Positions 17,855 to 25,722 of a DNA stretch of 64,000 nt are shown piece after piece; within the stretch, counting starts at the first letter, position 1, and each line of letters begins with the position of its first letter. The stretch is from Haloarcula laminariae. Lineage in GTDB: Archaea > Halobacteriota > Halobacteria > Halobacteriales > Haloarculaceae. The translations under genes were made by a program, and so were the position numbers. The stretch is taken from the NCBI RefSeq assembly GCF_025457605.1, contig NZ_JAMZFY010000002.1, positions 186,001 through 250,000 on the forward strand, in the 5' to 3' direction. Under the pieces are notes generated by a model. It saw nothing but the letters and a program-made list of their open reading frames with translations, did no database searches and was not told where the DNA came from.

Positions 17855-17886
17855 CCGTTCCACCCGAAACGAAGGGGTGGGGGGGT
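17855..17886 (+). promoter_or_regulatory. Strong origin recognition box, right of the unwinding element
   Basis: Plus strand reads GTTCCACCCGAAACGAAGGG from 17857, then GTGGGGGGG with a run of seven G at 17879-17885. Only one base differs from the left box in the 20-base core. Confidence 0.85.
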
Positions 17887-18113
17887 CTAGTGGATATCGT
17901 GGTCATCGTTTCCATCTCTCATTCAGACACGCCGGAACAATCCCCTACTGACGAACCTGCGGCGATGCCGGTCTCCCCACTCACTGGTTCGACCCGCCCC
18001 GAGTTCCAGTGCAACCACATATCGAACTGAACCGGGGATGGTACTGGTATCGCTCCCCGGAACGGCGCGGGTAACCCGCTAGTGGTCCGTCTAGCGGCGC
18101 TGAGCGGTTCTGA

Positions 18114-18136
18114 GACCCCCGTTTCCCCTCCAGTCG
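18114..18136 (-). promoter_or_regulatory. Degenerate ORB-like element near orc1
   Basis: Minus strand reads GGAGGGGAAACGGGGGTC. The GAAAC-GGGGGT core is present, the GTTCCAC half is not. Position upstream of the orc1 promoter suggests a minor Orc1 site. Confidence 0.35.
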
Positions 18137-18153
18137 AACTGTGGCTTGGACCG

Positions 18154-18165
18154 AAATATTTAATA
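18154..18165 (+). promoter_or_regulatory. TATA box upstream of orc1
   Basis: AAATATTTAATA. Transcription would start near 18185, exactly at the ATG of a 34-codon open frame and about 129 bases ahead of the orc1 start. No better TATA box lies closer to orc1. Confidence 0.55.
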
Positions 18166-18184
18166 TCTATTCAGCCACGGGTTC

Positions 18185-18289
18185 ATGTGGTTCAACTGGA
18201 CGCACCTGCGCGCGTGGTCACTCCCAGAGGGTGGCCGAAACGCGCTCCTCACGTCCGATACAGCGGTTCGCAGGCCTCACTCCACCTGA
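18185..18289 (+). CDS. Possible 34-residue upstream ORF of orc1
   Basis: ATG at 18185 lies 20-31 bases downstream of the TATA box, fitting leaderless translation; the frame closes at TGA 18287-18289 and is in the same phase as orc1. The peptide starts MWFNWTHLRAW and has no recognised similarity. It could be a regulatory leader peptide for orc1, or an accident of an untranslated leader. Too short for codon statistics. Confidence 0.35.
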   Translation: MWFNWTHLRAWSLPEGGRNALLTSDTAVRRPHST

Positions 18290-18304
18290 AATGGTGGGGT
18301 CAAC
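18280..18304 (+). promoter_or_regulatory. ORB-like element directly before orc1
   Basis: Reads CTCCACCTGAAATGGTGGGG then TCAAC, ending ten bases before the orc1 ATG. TCCACCTGAAA and TGGGGT match the strong boxes with a changed centre. The placement would suit autoregulation by Orc1. Confidence 0.5.
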
Positions 18305-18313
18305 TTCCCGAGT

Positions 18314-19858
18314 ATGACTGATTCAAACGACGACCCGGAGGCGACTATCGATCCGGACGAGGACGGCGGCGATCCGACAGCGCTCGGTTCGACAGACGAC
18401 CAATCGGTGCCGGACCTCGACGATGTCGTTCTCGACAATCTCGACACGGGCACGGGCGAGGCCTCCGACGAGGCCTCCCGCGGCCTCTTCGACGACCTGC
18501 TCGAGGGCGAACCGATATTCGAGAACAAGGAGGTCCTGCGACCGTCCTACACGCCCCACAAGCTCCCACACCGAGAGGAGCAGATAAACAACATGGCGAC
18601 CATCCTCGTCACCGCGCTCCGCGGGGACACGCCCTCGAACATCCTCATCTACGGGAAGACCGGGACGGGCAAGACCGCGAGCGCAAAGTTCGTCAGTGAG
18701 GAACTGGAGACCACGTCACAGAAGTACGAGGTCCCCTGCGAGGTCGAGTACATCAACTGCGAGGTGACGGACACCCAGTACCGGGTGCTCGCACAGCTCG
18801 CGAACAAGTTCATCAACAAGAACATAGACGTCATCGACGAGCGCATCGACGAGCTTGAAGACCTCCGGTCCCGGGCGCGGGAGGACGCGAGCGAACTCTC
18901 CGACACCGACTACGACTCGCTGTCGGCCCTCGATGCGGCCATCGACGACCTCGAAGCGGAGAAAGACGAGTTCGAGGAGGTCCCTATGACCGGGTGGCCC
19001 ACCGACCGCGTCTACAGCTCCTTCTTCGACGCCGTCGACTACCACGAACGGGTCGTCGTCATCATGCTCGACGAGATAGACAAGCTCGTCGAGAAGTCGG
19101 GCGACGACACCCTCTATAACCTCTCGCGAATGAACTCCGAACTGGAGAACTCCCGTGTGTCCATCATGGGCATCTCGAACGACCTGAAGTTCACCGACTT
19201 CCTGGACCCGCGGGTCAAGTCCAGCCTCGGCGAGGAGGAGATCGTCTTCCCGCCCTACGACGCCAACCAGCTGCGGGATATCCTCCAGGCCCGTGCCGAC
19301 GTGGCGTTCAAGGGCGACGCGCTCACCGACGACGTCATCCCGCTGTGTGCGGCCTTCGCCGCACAGGAACACGGGGACGCCCGCCGGGCGCTGGACCTCC
19401 TCCGCACCGCCGGCGAACTCGCCGAGCGCGACCAGATAGACGACGTCGAGGAGGACCACGTCCGCCAGGCCCAGGAGAAAATCGAACTGGACCGCGTGGT
19501 GGAGGTGGTCCGCACCCTCCCCACCCAGTCGAAAATCGTCCTCTTTGCCATCATCCTGCTGGAGAAAAACGGCGTCCACAACATCAACACCGGCGAGGTG
19601 TTCAACATCTACAAGAACCTCTGTGCGGAGATCGACGCCGACGTGCTGACACAGCGCCGCGTGACCGACCTCATCTCCGAACTCGACATGCTCGGCATCG
19701 TCAACGCCGTCGTCGTCTCGAAGGGCCGCTACGGCCGGACGAAGGAGATATCGCTGTCAGTCCCGACCGAAGAGACCGAGGCCGTCCTGCTCAGCGACTC
19801 CCGACTCGGCGATATCGACGACGTCCAGCCGTTCGTCCAGGCCCGCTTCGACAACTGA
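18314..19858 (+). CDS. orc1: Orc1/Cdc6 origin-binding initiator
   Basis: 514 residues, the initiator that binds ORBs and loads the MCM helicase. An acidic N-terminal extension of about 70 residues precedes the AAA+ domain. Walker A GKTGTGKT is at 114-121, Walker B VVVIMLDEID near 246-255, and a sensor region ISNDLKFTDFLDPRVKSSL follows. The C-terminal winged helix (about 400-510; ILLEKNGVHNINTGEVFNIYKNL...RRVTDLISELDMLGIV) contacts the ORB. Length and N-terminal extension match the Orc1 type linked to oriC1. It reads away from the origin and is preceded by an ORB-like box that may serve for self-control. Confidence 0.97.
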   Translation: MTDSNDDPEATIDPDEDGGDPTALGSTDDQSVPDLDDVVLDNLDTGTGEASDEASRGLFDDLLEGEPIFENKEVLRPSYTPHKLPHREEQINNMATILVTALRGDTPSNILIYGKTGTGKTASAKFVSEELETTSQKYEVPCEVEYINCEVTDTQYRVLAQLANKFINKNIDVIDERIDELEDLRSRAREDASELSDTDYDSLSALDAAIDDLEAEKDEFEEVPMTGWPTDRVYSSFFDAVDYHERVVVIMLDEIDKLVEKSGDDTLYNLSRMNSELENSRVSIMGISNDLKFTDFLDPRVKSSLGEEEIVFPPYDANQLRDILQARADVAFKGDALTDDVIPLCAAFAAQEHGDARRALDLLRTAGELAERDQIDDVEEDHVRQAQEKIELDRVVEVVRTLPTQSKIVLFAIILLEKNGVHNINTGEVFNIYKNLCAEIDADVLTQRRVTDLISELDMLGIVNAVVVSKGRYGRTKEISLSVPTEETEAVLLSDSRLGDIDDVQPFVQARFDN

Positions 19859-19934
19859 CGCCCGGTCGAGCTGAAACCTCACGCGCCGATTGCACCGCTG
19901 TTGTAAATCGGCTACGCTTGCGTTCCACAGAACC

Positions 19935-20588
19935 CTAGCCGGCCGTCGCGGTGGTCGGCTGTGCGGCCTGATTCCAGCCCAGTCGAATCTCGCCGAGCAG
20001 CGGGACCCGGTACTCGGCGGTACCGATGACCCACTCCGGTTTCACGGGCTCGCTGATAGGGTTCGAACCAATCTGGTCGTACTTTCTGTTCGACAGCTCG
20101 TTGTCCCCTTTCGTGATGAACCCGGCGTGTGGTGCCGGGCAGTTAGTCAGCTCCGAGCAGTTGTCCGCGTCCCCGATGAACTCGGGTTCGGCGCGGCTGT
20201 ACCAGTTTTCGCCGTCTTCGACGTACAACATCGCCCGGTGGATGATCGGCGTCCGCCGCTCGCTTCCGTCGGGCTTGTAGACGATAACGTCCCCCCGCTG
20301 CTCGAAGCGAACGTATTCCTCACCGCGCTGGTTCGTCACGACGCCGTGGACCGCGTTCGGGCCCGCGAATCGCTCTTCCTCCATCACGAACACGAGGTCG
20401 CCCTTCTCGATGTGAGGGTCCATACTCGGGCTCTCGATGGCGACGAGCGGCGGCCAGACCCCGCTGACGGCAAAGAGCAACAGACCGACGAGGAGCACGG
20501 CGCCGGCGCTCCCGACAATATCCATCCCGTACTGGACGAACTGCGGGGGCTCCTCGCCACTCGAAGGCGGCCCGTCGTCGCCGGACAT
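19935..20588 (-). CDS. sec11: Signal peptidase I (Sec11 type, S26B)
   Basis: 217 residues from the ATG at 20588 (the open frame extends upstream without support). One membrane segment at about 22-45, then the catalytic serine in ESPSMDPH (Ser55), His117 in IIHRAM, and Asp162 in TKGDNE. The Ser-His-Asp arrangement is that of archaeal/eukaryotic Sec11 enzymes rather than the bacterial Ser-Lys dyad. It removes Sec signal peptides outside the membrane. No clear C-terminal membrane helix. Its position between orc1 and polD1 is a conserved haloarchaeal order. Confidence 0.92.
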   Translation of the reverse strand: MSGDDGPPSSGEEPPQFVQYGMDIVGSAGAVLLVGLLLFAVSGVWPPLVAIESPSMDPHIEKGDLVFVMEEERFAGPNAVHGVVTNQRGEEYVRFEQRGDVIVYKPDGSERRTPIIHRAMLYVEDGENWYSRAEPEFIGDADNCSELTNCPAPHAGFITKGDNELSNRKYDQIGSNPISEPVKPEWVIGTAEYRVPLLGEIRLGWNQAAQPTTATAG

Positions 20589-20692
20589 TCGTACACGCCC
20601 GTAGCGGGAGGCGAGCAATCAACGTTCCGTTGTCGCAATCCGCTCCGGTACCGTCCGCTAGTCTTTTGCTGACCGACGCGTTGAGAGCTACT

Positions 20693-22261
20693 GTGCCACT
20701 CTCGACCCCGGCCCGTATCGTCAGCGAGCTGGCCAGCCGCGGCTACAACGCCGAGCCGGAGGCCGTCACGCGGCTGGCCGGGGCGCCGGAGTCCGAGACA
20801 GCGCTCGAACGCGCACTGGAAACGATGCCCGACGACGCGCTGAAGCTCACCGCCGACCACGTCGATTCGGTCCTGGACCGGTCGGAGTCGCGGGCCGATG
20901 CCACATCTACACCCCGGAGCGATGTCGATAGTGGGGCCGAGAACCTCACTACCGAAGACCCCTCTGTTTCAACTGGAGCCGCGGGCCCGGAGTCGACAGA
21001 CAGCGGAAACGTCGCTCCAGTTGAAACGAAGGGGTCTCGCGACGTCGACGTCTCCCAGCGGGCCATCGAGGTCGCCAACGACATGACCGGCGACTCGACG
21101 GGGACCGGGGAGTACAACGATTTCGTCCAGGTGTTCCGTGACCGCTACGAGAAGCTCGCGAGCAAGCTTCGGGGCCGGGTCAACCACCGGCCGACCGACG
21201 CCATCGAGAACATGGGCGGGGGAAGCGAGGCCGCGCTCATCGGGATGGTCTCCGATATCCGCTCGACGGCCAGCGGCCACTGGCTGGTCGAACTGGAAGA
21301 TACGAACGGCACCTTCCCGTGTCTCGTGATGAAAGACCGCCCCATCGCCGACCTCGTCCAGCAGCTACTGCTCGACGAGGTCATCGCCGTCGACGGGACC
21401 CTGGCCGACGACGCCGGAATCCTGTTCGTCGACTCGCTACATTTCCCCGACGTCCCCCGGACCCACTCCCCCTCGACCGCCGACCGGCACGTCCAGGCCG
21501 CGCTCATCTCCGACGTCCACGTCGGCAGCCAGGAGTTCATGGCCGACGCCTGGCACCGGTTTACCGACTGGCTCCACACCCCCGAAGCCGAGCACGTCGA
21601 GTATCTGCTCATCGCCGGCGACATGGTCGAGGGCGTCGGCATCTACCCCGAGCAGGACGAGGAACTGGACATCATCGACATCTACGAGCAGTACGAGCAG
21701 TTCTCGGAGTACCTCAAGGAGGTGCCCGCGGACATGGAGATACGGATGATTCCGGGCAACCACGACGCCGTCCGGCTGGCCGAACCCCAGCCCGGCTTCG
21801 ACGAGGAGCTCCGCGATATCATGTCCGCCCACGACGCCTCCATCCACTCGAACCCGGCCCTCGTCACCGTCGAAGGGGTCACTATCCTGATGTACCACGG
21901 CGTCTCGCTGGACGAGGTCATCGCGGAGCTCCCCGACGAGAAGGCCAGCTACGAGGAGCCCCACAAGGCGATGTACCAGCTCCTGAAGAAGCGCCACGTC
22001 GCCCCCCAGTACGGCGGCCACACTCGGCTCGCACCCGAAGACAGGGACTACCTCGTCATGGAGGAGGTCCCCGACGTGTTCCACACGGGCCACGTCCACA
22101 AACTCGGCTGGGGGAAGTACCACAACGTGCTGGCGCTGAACTCCGGGTGCTGGCAGGCCCAGACGGAGTTCCAGAAGTCCGTCAACATCGACCCCGACGC
22201 CGGGTTCGCCCCGATTCTCGACCTGGACACGCTGGATATGACGGTCCGTAAGTTCACCTGA
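20693..22261 (+). CDS. polD1: DNA polymerase D small subunit (DP1)
   Basis: 522 residues from GTG at 20693; homologs begin with the same MPL.TPARIVSEL.SRGYNAE segment, so the TTG at 20630 was not used. Residues 1-70 are helical; about 70-140 is a disordered linker that carries two ORB-like DNA elements; an OB fold follows (AALIGMVSDIRSTASGHWLVELEDTNGTFPCLV); and a calcineurin-like phosphoesterase domain ends the protein, with LISDVHVGS, AGDMVEGVG, GNHDAVR and FHTGHVHKLG. This is the 3'-5' proofreading subunit that pairs with DP2 (814-4428). A three-hairpin intergenic element begins directly after the stop. Confidence 0.96.
   Translation: MPLSTPARIVSELASRGYNAEPEAVTRLAGAPESETALERALETMPDDALKLTADHVDSVLDRSESRADATSTPRSDVDSGAENLTTEDPSVSTGAAGPESTDSGNVAPVETKGSRDVDVSQRAIEVANDMTGDSTGTGEYNDFVQVFRDRYEKLASKLRGRVNHRPTDAIENMGGGSEAALIGMVSDIRSTASGHWLVELEDTNGTFPCLVMKDRPIADLVQQLLLDEVIAVDGTLADDAGILFVDSLHFPDVPRTHSPSTADRHVQAALISDVHVGSQEFMADAWHRFTDWLHTPEAEHVEYLLIAGDMVEGVGIYPEQDEELDIIDIYEQYEQFSEYLKEVPADMEIRMIPGNHDAVRLAEPQPGFDEELRDIMSAHDASIHSNPALVTVEGVTILMYHGVSLDEVIAELPDEKASYEEPHKAMYQLLKKRHVAPQYGGHTRLAPEDRDYLVMEEVPDVFHTGHVHKLGWGKYHNVLALNSGCWQAQTEFQKSVNIDPDAGFAPILDLDTLDMTVRKFT
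20956..20979 (-). promoter_or_regulatory. ORB-like element inside polD1 (left)
   Basis: Minus strand reads GCTCCAGTTGAAACAGAGGG then GTCT. It matches the ORB core (TCCA..TGAAAC..AGGGGT) and is the mirror partner of 21014-21037. Confidence 0.7.
21014..21037 (+). promoter_or_regulatory. ORB-like element inside polD1 (right)
   Basis: Reads GCTCCAGTTGAAACGAAGGG then GTCT; TGAAACGAAGGGGT is identical to the core of the strong left origin box. It differs from the left element of this pair by only two central bases (22 of 24 identical), with 34 bases between them. Confidence 0.75.
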
Positions 22262-22395
22262 ACCTTTTTCCTCGTCGCCCTTCCTTGCGAGCCTTCGGCT
22301 CGCTGCGGGAGGGCTCCTCGAAAAACGTTCGCGAAAAAGGCCGGAATCGGCGTGTGGCGCCGATTCCGGGGAAACCGCTCGCTGGTGACGAGCGG
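22262..22395. repeat. Three-hairpin intergenic element, copy 1
   Basis: Begins one base after the polD1 stop. Order: CCTTTTTC (22263-22270); hairpin 1 with GCGAGCC (22287-22293) / GGCTCGC (22297-22303) and outer GCCCT/AGGGC; a conserved 31-base block (22314-22344) that ends in GAAAAAGGCCGG; hairpin 2 of 12 bp (22341-22369, loop TGTGG); hairpin 3 CCGCTCG (22375-22381) / CGAGCGG (22389-22395). CCTTTTTC pairs with GAAAAAGG, closing the first part. The same architecture recurs at 41531-41649. Confidence 0.75.
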
Positions 22396-22608
22396 TATGC
22401 TGGTGGACAGCCTGCCTTTCCCCGTCTTCGCGCGATGGAACGCGCTCACGGCCACAGCGTCGGTGTCCCAGTACGGTCGTCGTCACCCGTGGATGCCCCG
22501 GCCGAGTGTTGTCATCAACTGACCCGCAAATTCGCCGCAATCGGCGACCACCGGCCGCTGTCGCCGCCCAGTAGGGAATTAAGGGGGTAGCCGTTCAACG
22601 TCCGCTGT
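22396..22608. other. Rest of the polD1-metY gap
   Basis: No gene recognised. A TATA-like GGAATTAAGG at about 22574-22583, roughly 26-35 bases before the metY ATG, is the likely metY promoter. Confidence 0.4.
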
Positions 22609-23901
22609 ATGAGCGACGACGACCACGGATTCGAGACGGACGCCCTGCACGTCGGCCAGGAAGAGCCGGACAGCGAAGCCCGCGCCCGGGCGCCGCCCAT
22701 CTACCAGACGACCTCCTACGTCTTCGAGGACGCGGAAGACGCGGCCGCCCAGTTCGCACTCGAAAAGCCGGGCCACATCTACTCCCGGCTGATGAACCCC
22801 ACCGTCGGGCAGCTTCAGGAGCGACTGGCCGCACTGGAAGGCGGGGTCGGTGCCGTCGCCACCGCGTCGGGGATGGCGTCGCTCAATCTGGCGACGTTCC
22901 TGCTCGCGGACGTGGGCGACAACGTCGTCACCGCCTCCTCGCTGTACGGCGGGACGTACACCTACTACACCCACACCGCGCCCCGAAACGGCGTCGAGAC
23001 CCGCTTCGTCGACACGCTCGACTACGACGCCTACGAGGAAGCCATCGACGACGACACGGCCTACGTCCACTGTGAGACTATCGGCAACCCCGCACTGGTA
23101 ACCCCGGACCTCCAGCGCCTGGCCGACATCGCCCACGACCACGGGGCGCCCTTCTTCGTGGACAACACGTTCGCGACGCCGTATCTCTGCAACCCCCTCG
23201 AACACGGCGCCGACCTGGTCTGGAACTCCACGACCAAGTGGATTCACGGCCACGGCACCACCGTCGGCGGCGTCCTCGTCGACGGCGGCTCGTTCCCCTG
23301 GGACGAGTACAGCGACAAGTACCCGGAAATCGCCGGCGACAACCCCGCCTACCACGGCGTCAACTTCGAGGAGCGCTTCGGCGACGCCGCCTTCACCTAC
23401 GCCGCCATCGCCCGCGGACTGCGCGACCTGGGCTGCCAGCAGTCCCCCTTCGACGCCTGGCAGACGATGCAGGGCTTGGAGACCCTGCCCGCGAGAATGG
23501 ACCGCCACTGCGACAACGCCATGGCCGTCGCGGAGTTCCTCTCCGACCACCCCGAGGTCTCGTGGGTCACCTACCCAGGCCTCGACGACCACGAGACCCA
23601 CGAGGCCGCAAGCGAATACCTGGACGGCGGCTACGGCGGCATGATAACGTTCGGCCTCGACGCCGGCTACGACGCCGCCCGCTCGACCGTGGAGTCGACC
23701 GAGATAGCGAGCCTGCTCGCCAACGTCGGCGACGCGAAGACGCTCATCATCCACCCCGCGAGCACCACCCACCAGCAGCTCACCGAGGAGGAACAGGCCG
23801 CCGCCGGGGTCACCGACGACATGGTCCGCCTCTCCGTCGGGACCGAAGCCGTCGACGACATCATCGCCGACCTCGACCAGGCTATTACCGCGTCGTCGTA
23901 G
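22609..23901 (+). CDS. metY: O-acetylhomoserine aminocarboxypropyltransferase (sulfhydrylase)
   Basis: 430 residues, a Cys/Met-metabolism PLP enzyme of the long (MetY) type. It makes homocysteine from O-acetylhomoserine and sulfide. Features: FETDALHVGQEEPDSEARARAPPIYQTTSY at the N-terminus, IYSRLMNPTV, ATASGMASLNL, FFVDNTFATPYLCNPL, the PLP-lysine region WNSTTKWIHGHGTTVGG, and LLANVGDAKTLIIHPASTTH near the end. The insertion DKYPEIAGDNPAYHGVNFEERFG is typical for MetY and absent in cystathionine enzymes. A metX acetyltransferase gene, often adjacent, is not present here. Confidence 0.93.
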   Translation: MSDDDHGFETDALHVGQEEPDSEARARAPPIYQTTSYVFEDAEDAAAQFALEKPGHIYSRLMNPTVGQLQERLAALEGGVGAVATASGMASLNLATFLLADVGDNVVTASSLYGGTYTYYTHTAPRNGVETRFVDTLDYDAYEEAIDDDTAYVHCETIGNPALVTPDLQRLADIAHDHGAPFFVDNTFATPYLCNPLEHGADLVWNSTTKWIHGHGTTVGGVLVDGGSFPWDEYSDKYPEIAGDNPAYHGVNFEERFGDAAFTYAAIARGLRDLGCQQSPFDAWQTMQGLETLPARMDRHCDNAMAVAEFLSDHPEVSWVTYPGLDDHETHEAASEYLDGGYGGMITFGLDAGYDAARSTVESTEIASLLANVGDAKTLIIHPASTTHQQLTEEEQAAAGVTDDMVRLSVGTEAVDDIIADLDQAITASS

Positions 23902-24082
23902 GCGGGCCCGCCTTCTCGCTGCCGCCGTTTCCCGCGTCGAGCGGTCTGCTACGCTGTCTCATCTCACCAGAATCGGGTCTTTTTGTGTCTATGCGTACAA
24001 CTCGGCCCATCGGAATCTGTGGTACCAAAGAAATAAGTCGAATTAGGCCCAAATATTGTCACACAAATCGGAGCTGTCTCCC

Positions 24083-24220
24083 ATGCCCGTGCTCGAACGC
24101 CTCACGAACACGCTGGGCCGGAGTAAGTCCTACGTCTGTCGGTTCTGTCGGCTCACTTTCGACCGGGAGCGACGCAACTGTCCGGCCTGTGGCTGTGGCC
24201 CGATAGAGCCCGACCGCTGA
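24083..24220 (+). CDS. Small zinc-ribbon protein (45 residues)
   Basis: Reads MPVLERLTNTLGRSKSYVCR, then FCRLTFDRERRNCPACGCGPIEPDR. Two cysteine pairs (CRFC and CPAC) form a one-domain zinc ribbon of the CPxCG type common among haloarchaeal small proteins. An AT-rich patch (CAAATATTGTC, about 24050-24060) lies 23-33 bases in front of the ATG and may be its promoter. No partner can be named from the context. Confidence 0.75.
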   Translation: MPVLERLTNTLGRSKSYVCRFCRLTFDRERRNCPACGCGPIEPDR

Positions 24221-24223
24221 GAG

Positions 24224-24856
24224 TTACAGCACGCCCCGCTCTTCCAGCAGCACGTACAGTTCGTCCATCGTCGAGACGGTCACGTCACACGCCGGTTCGA
24301 CGGCCGGTTTCGGCTCGAAACCGATAGCCAGGCCGGCCACTTCGAGCATCGGCAGGTCGTTCGCCCCGTCGCCGACGGCGATGGTGTCCTCGCGGTCCTC
24401 GCCGACGATGGCCGTCGCCACTTCTAGGGCGTCGTCTTTCGTCCCCTCGATGAGCGGGCCGCGGACGTTCCCCGAGAGCTTCCCGTCGACGACGGGCAGG
24501 CGGTTCGCGACGATGGCGTCGACCTCGACCCCCTCCTTTTCGAGTGCGGCGTCCACCCCGCGGTCGAACCCGCCGGTGAGGATGGCGACGTAGTGGCCCG
24601 CCTCGCGCAGCGCCGCGATGACCTCGGCCGCGCCGGAGCGGAGCTCCACGTCGTCGAAGGCGGCCTGGGCCTGCTCGTCGGGGAGGTCCGCAAGCAGTTC
24701 ACACCGCTGGCGCAGGCTCTCGGCGTACTCGATTTCGTTGTTCATCGCCCGCTCGGTGATGTCGGCCATGTCCTGGGCGGTGCCGTTCTGGTTGCCCAGC
24801 AGCACGGTCATCTCCGAGTCGGAGAGGGTGCCGTCGAAGTCGAAGGCGACTAGCAT
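24224..24856 (-). CDS. serB: Phosphoserine phosphatase
   Basis: 210 residues from the ATG at 24856, where the HAD motif starts (MLVAFDFDGTLSDSE). Motif II with Thr in VAILTGGFDRGV, and motif III/IV AVGDGANDLPMLEVAGLAIGF. The cap region FADLPDEQAQAAF and the DTIAVGDGAND signature fit SerB, which removes phosphate from phosphoserine in the last step of serine synthesis. The in-frame extension up to 24931 lacks homology. It ends three bases before the stop of the convergent zinc-ribbon gene. Confidence 0.9.
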   Translation of the reverse strand: MLVAFDFDGTLSDSEMTVLLGNQNGTAQDMADITERAMNNEIEYAESLRQRCELLADLPDEQAQAAFDDVELRSGAAEVIAALREAGHYVAILTGGFDRGVDAALEKEGVEVDAIVANRLPVVDGKLSGNVRGPLIEGTKDDALEVATAIVGEDREDTIAVGDGANDLPMLEVAGLAIGFEPKPAVEPACDVTVSTMDELYVLLEERGVL

Positions 24857-24997
24857 TGCCCGGTGATTACGCCCCGGGGGTTTCAAACTATCCGGTTTGC
24901 CCCGCTCGTACGGACCGTTGTAGCGATGCACCGGCCTGTGTCGACGCTCGCTAACAGCGCCTAGTCAACTCTCGGATAGTTAAAATATAGCTACCAA

Positions 24998-25006
24998 CAT
25001 TTATTA
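24998..25006 (+). promoter_or_regulatory. TATA box of the DoxX gene
   Basis: CATTTATTA, 25-33 bases upstream of the ATG at 25031; supports a leaderless start there and not at the in-frame upstream codon at 25013. Confidence 0.55.
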
Positions 25007-25030
25007 GCTCCCGTGTTAGTCCATACCACA

Positions 25031-25585
25031 ATGTCGTCACAGGAAGTCCAACTCCGGAGCACCGTCGCGGGATTCACCGCGGAGGGGAAGCTACACACAC
25101 TGAGCGTCTGGTTCATCCTCGCGCTGCGGTTGATGATGGGACTCGCGTTCTTCCAGAGCGGTTTCGATAAGGTGGTCTCCGGAAGCTTCAGTGCCGCAGG
25201 CTATCTACAGAACGCGCCGCCATCCAACGGCAGCCCCGCGGCTGACCTCTTCGTTTCGATGGGGAACACGCCGTGGTTCGTGGACTTCGTCAACGTCGCC
25301 GTCCCGTGGGGAGAGGTTCTCATCGGCCTCGGCCTCGTATTCGGCGTACTGACGCGTCTCGCGGCGTTCTGGGGCGCGTTCCTGATGCTGCTGTTTTACC
25401 TCGGGAACTGGGATATCGCCCACGGCTACATCAACGGTGATTTCGCGTATATGCTCGTCTTCCTCTCGGTCGCCGCCTTCGGTGCCGGCCGCGTTCTCGG
25501 CCTCGACCAGTACATCGAACAGTACGACATCGGCGGACAACCGCTCGTCGAACGGTATCCGTGGACTCGGTACCTCCTCGGGTAA
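25031..25585 (+). CDS. DoxX family membrane protein
   Basis: 184 residues with four hydrophobic segments, in the DoxX pattern: FILALRLMMGLAFFQSGFDKVVSGSF at the first helix, a short extracytoplasmic loop, VNVAVPWGEVLIGLGLVFGVLTRLAAFWGAFLML, and YMLVFLSVAAFGAGRVLGLDQYIE at the end. The family is linked to quinone or thiol redox functions but most members are uncharacterised. There is no partner DoxA-like gene, so thiosulfate oxidation is not implied. Confidence 0.8.
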   Translation: MSSQEVQLRSTVAGFTAEGKLHTLSVWFILALRLMMGLAFFQSGFDKVVSGSFSAAGYLQNAPPSNGSPAADLFVSMGNTPWFVDFVNVAVPWGEVLIGLGLVFGVLTRLAAFWGAFLMLLFYLGNWDIAHGYINGDFAYMLVFLSVAAFGAGRVLGLDQYIEQYDIGGQPLVERYPWTRYLLG

Positions 25586-25722
25586 CGGGTACTCTCCCCC
25601 TTCAAAACGGTCTCCAGGAGTGACCAGCGTTAGATACGCGGCTCTGCTTGCCGATTCAGCCGCGCCAGTTCGGGCCGTAATTCTGTGTCGAGAAATCCCG
25701 CTCCCGAGTCCCGCTTCCCGTC

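Larger units (their letters stand above)
17087..18313. other. Main chromosomal replication origin (oriC1 type)
   Basis: A 1227-base gene-free region between oapA and orc1, the conserved location of the principal haloarchaeal origin. It contains at least six ORB-like Orc1/Cdc6 boxes (listed separately). The two best are in opposite orientation with G-strings pointing outwards (17583-17613 and 17855-17886), and between them lies an AT-rich stretch (about 17690-17815) suited to unwinding. Similar layouts are established for Haloferax, Haloarcula and Halobacterium origins. The assignment follows from position, box sequences and base composition; no functional data are implied. Confidence 0.9.

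Noticed and set aside
25031-25585. Thiosulfate:quinone oxidoreductase subunit DoxD
   Set aside because: Only the general DoxX helices are shared; no DoxA-like domain or neighbour is present.
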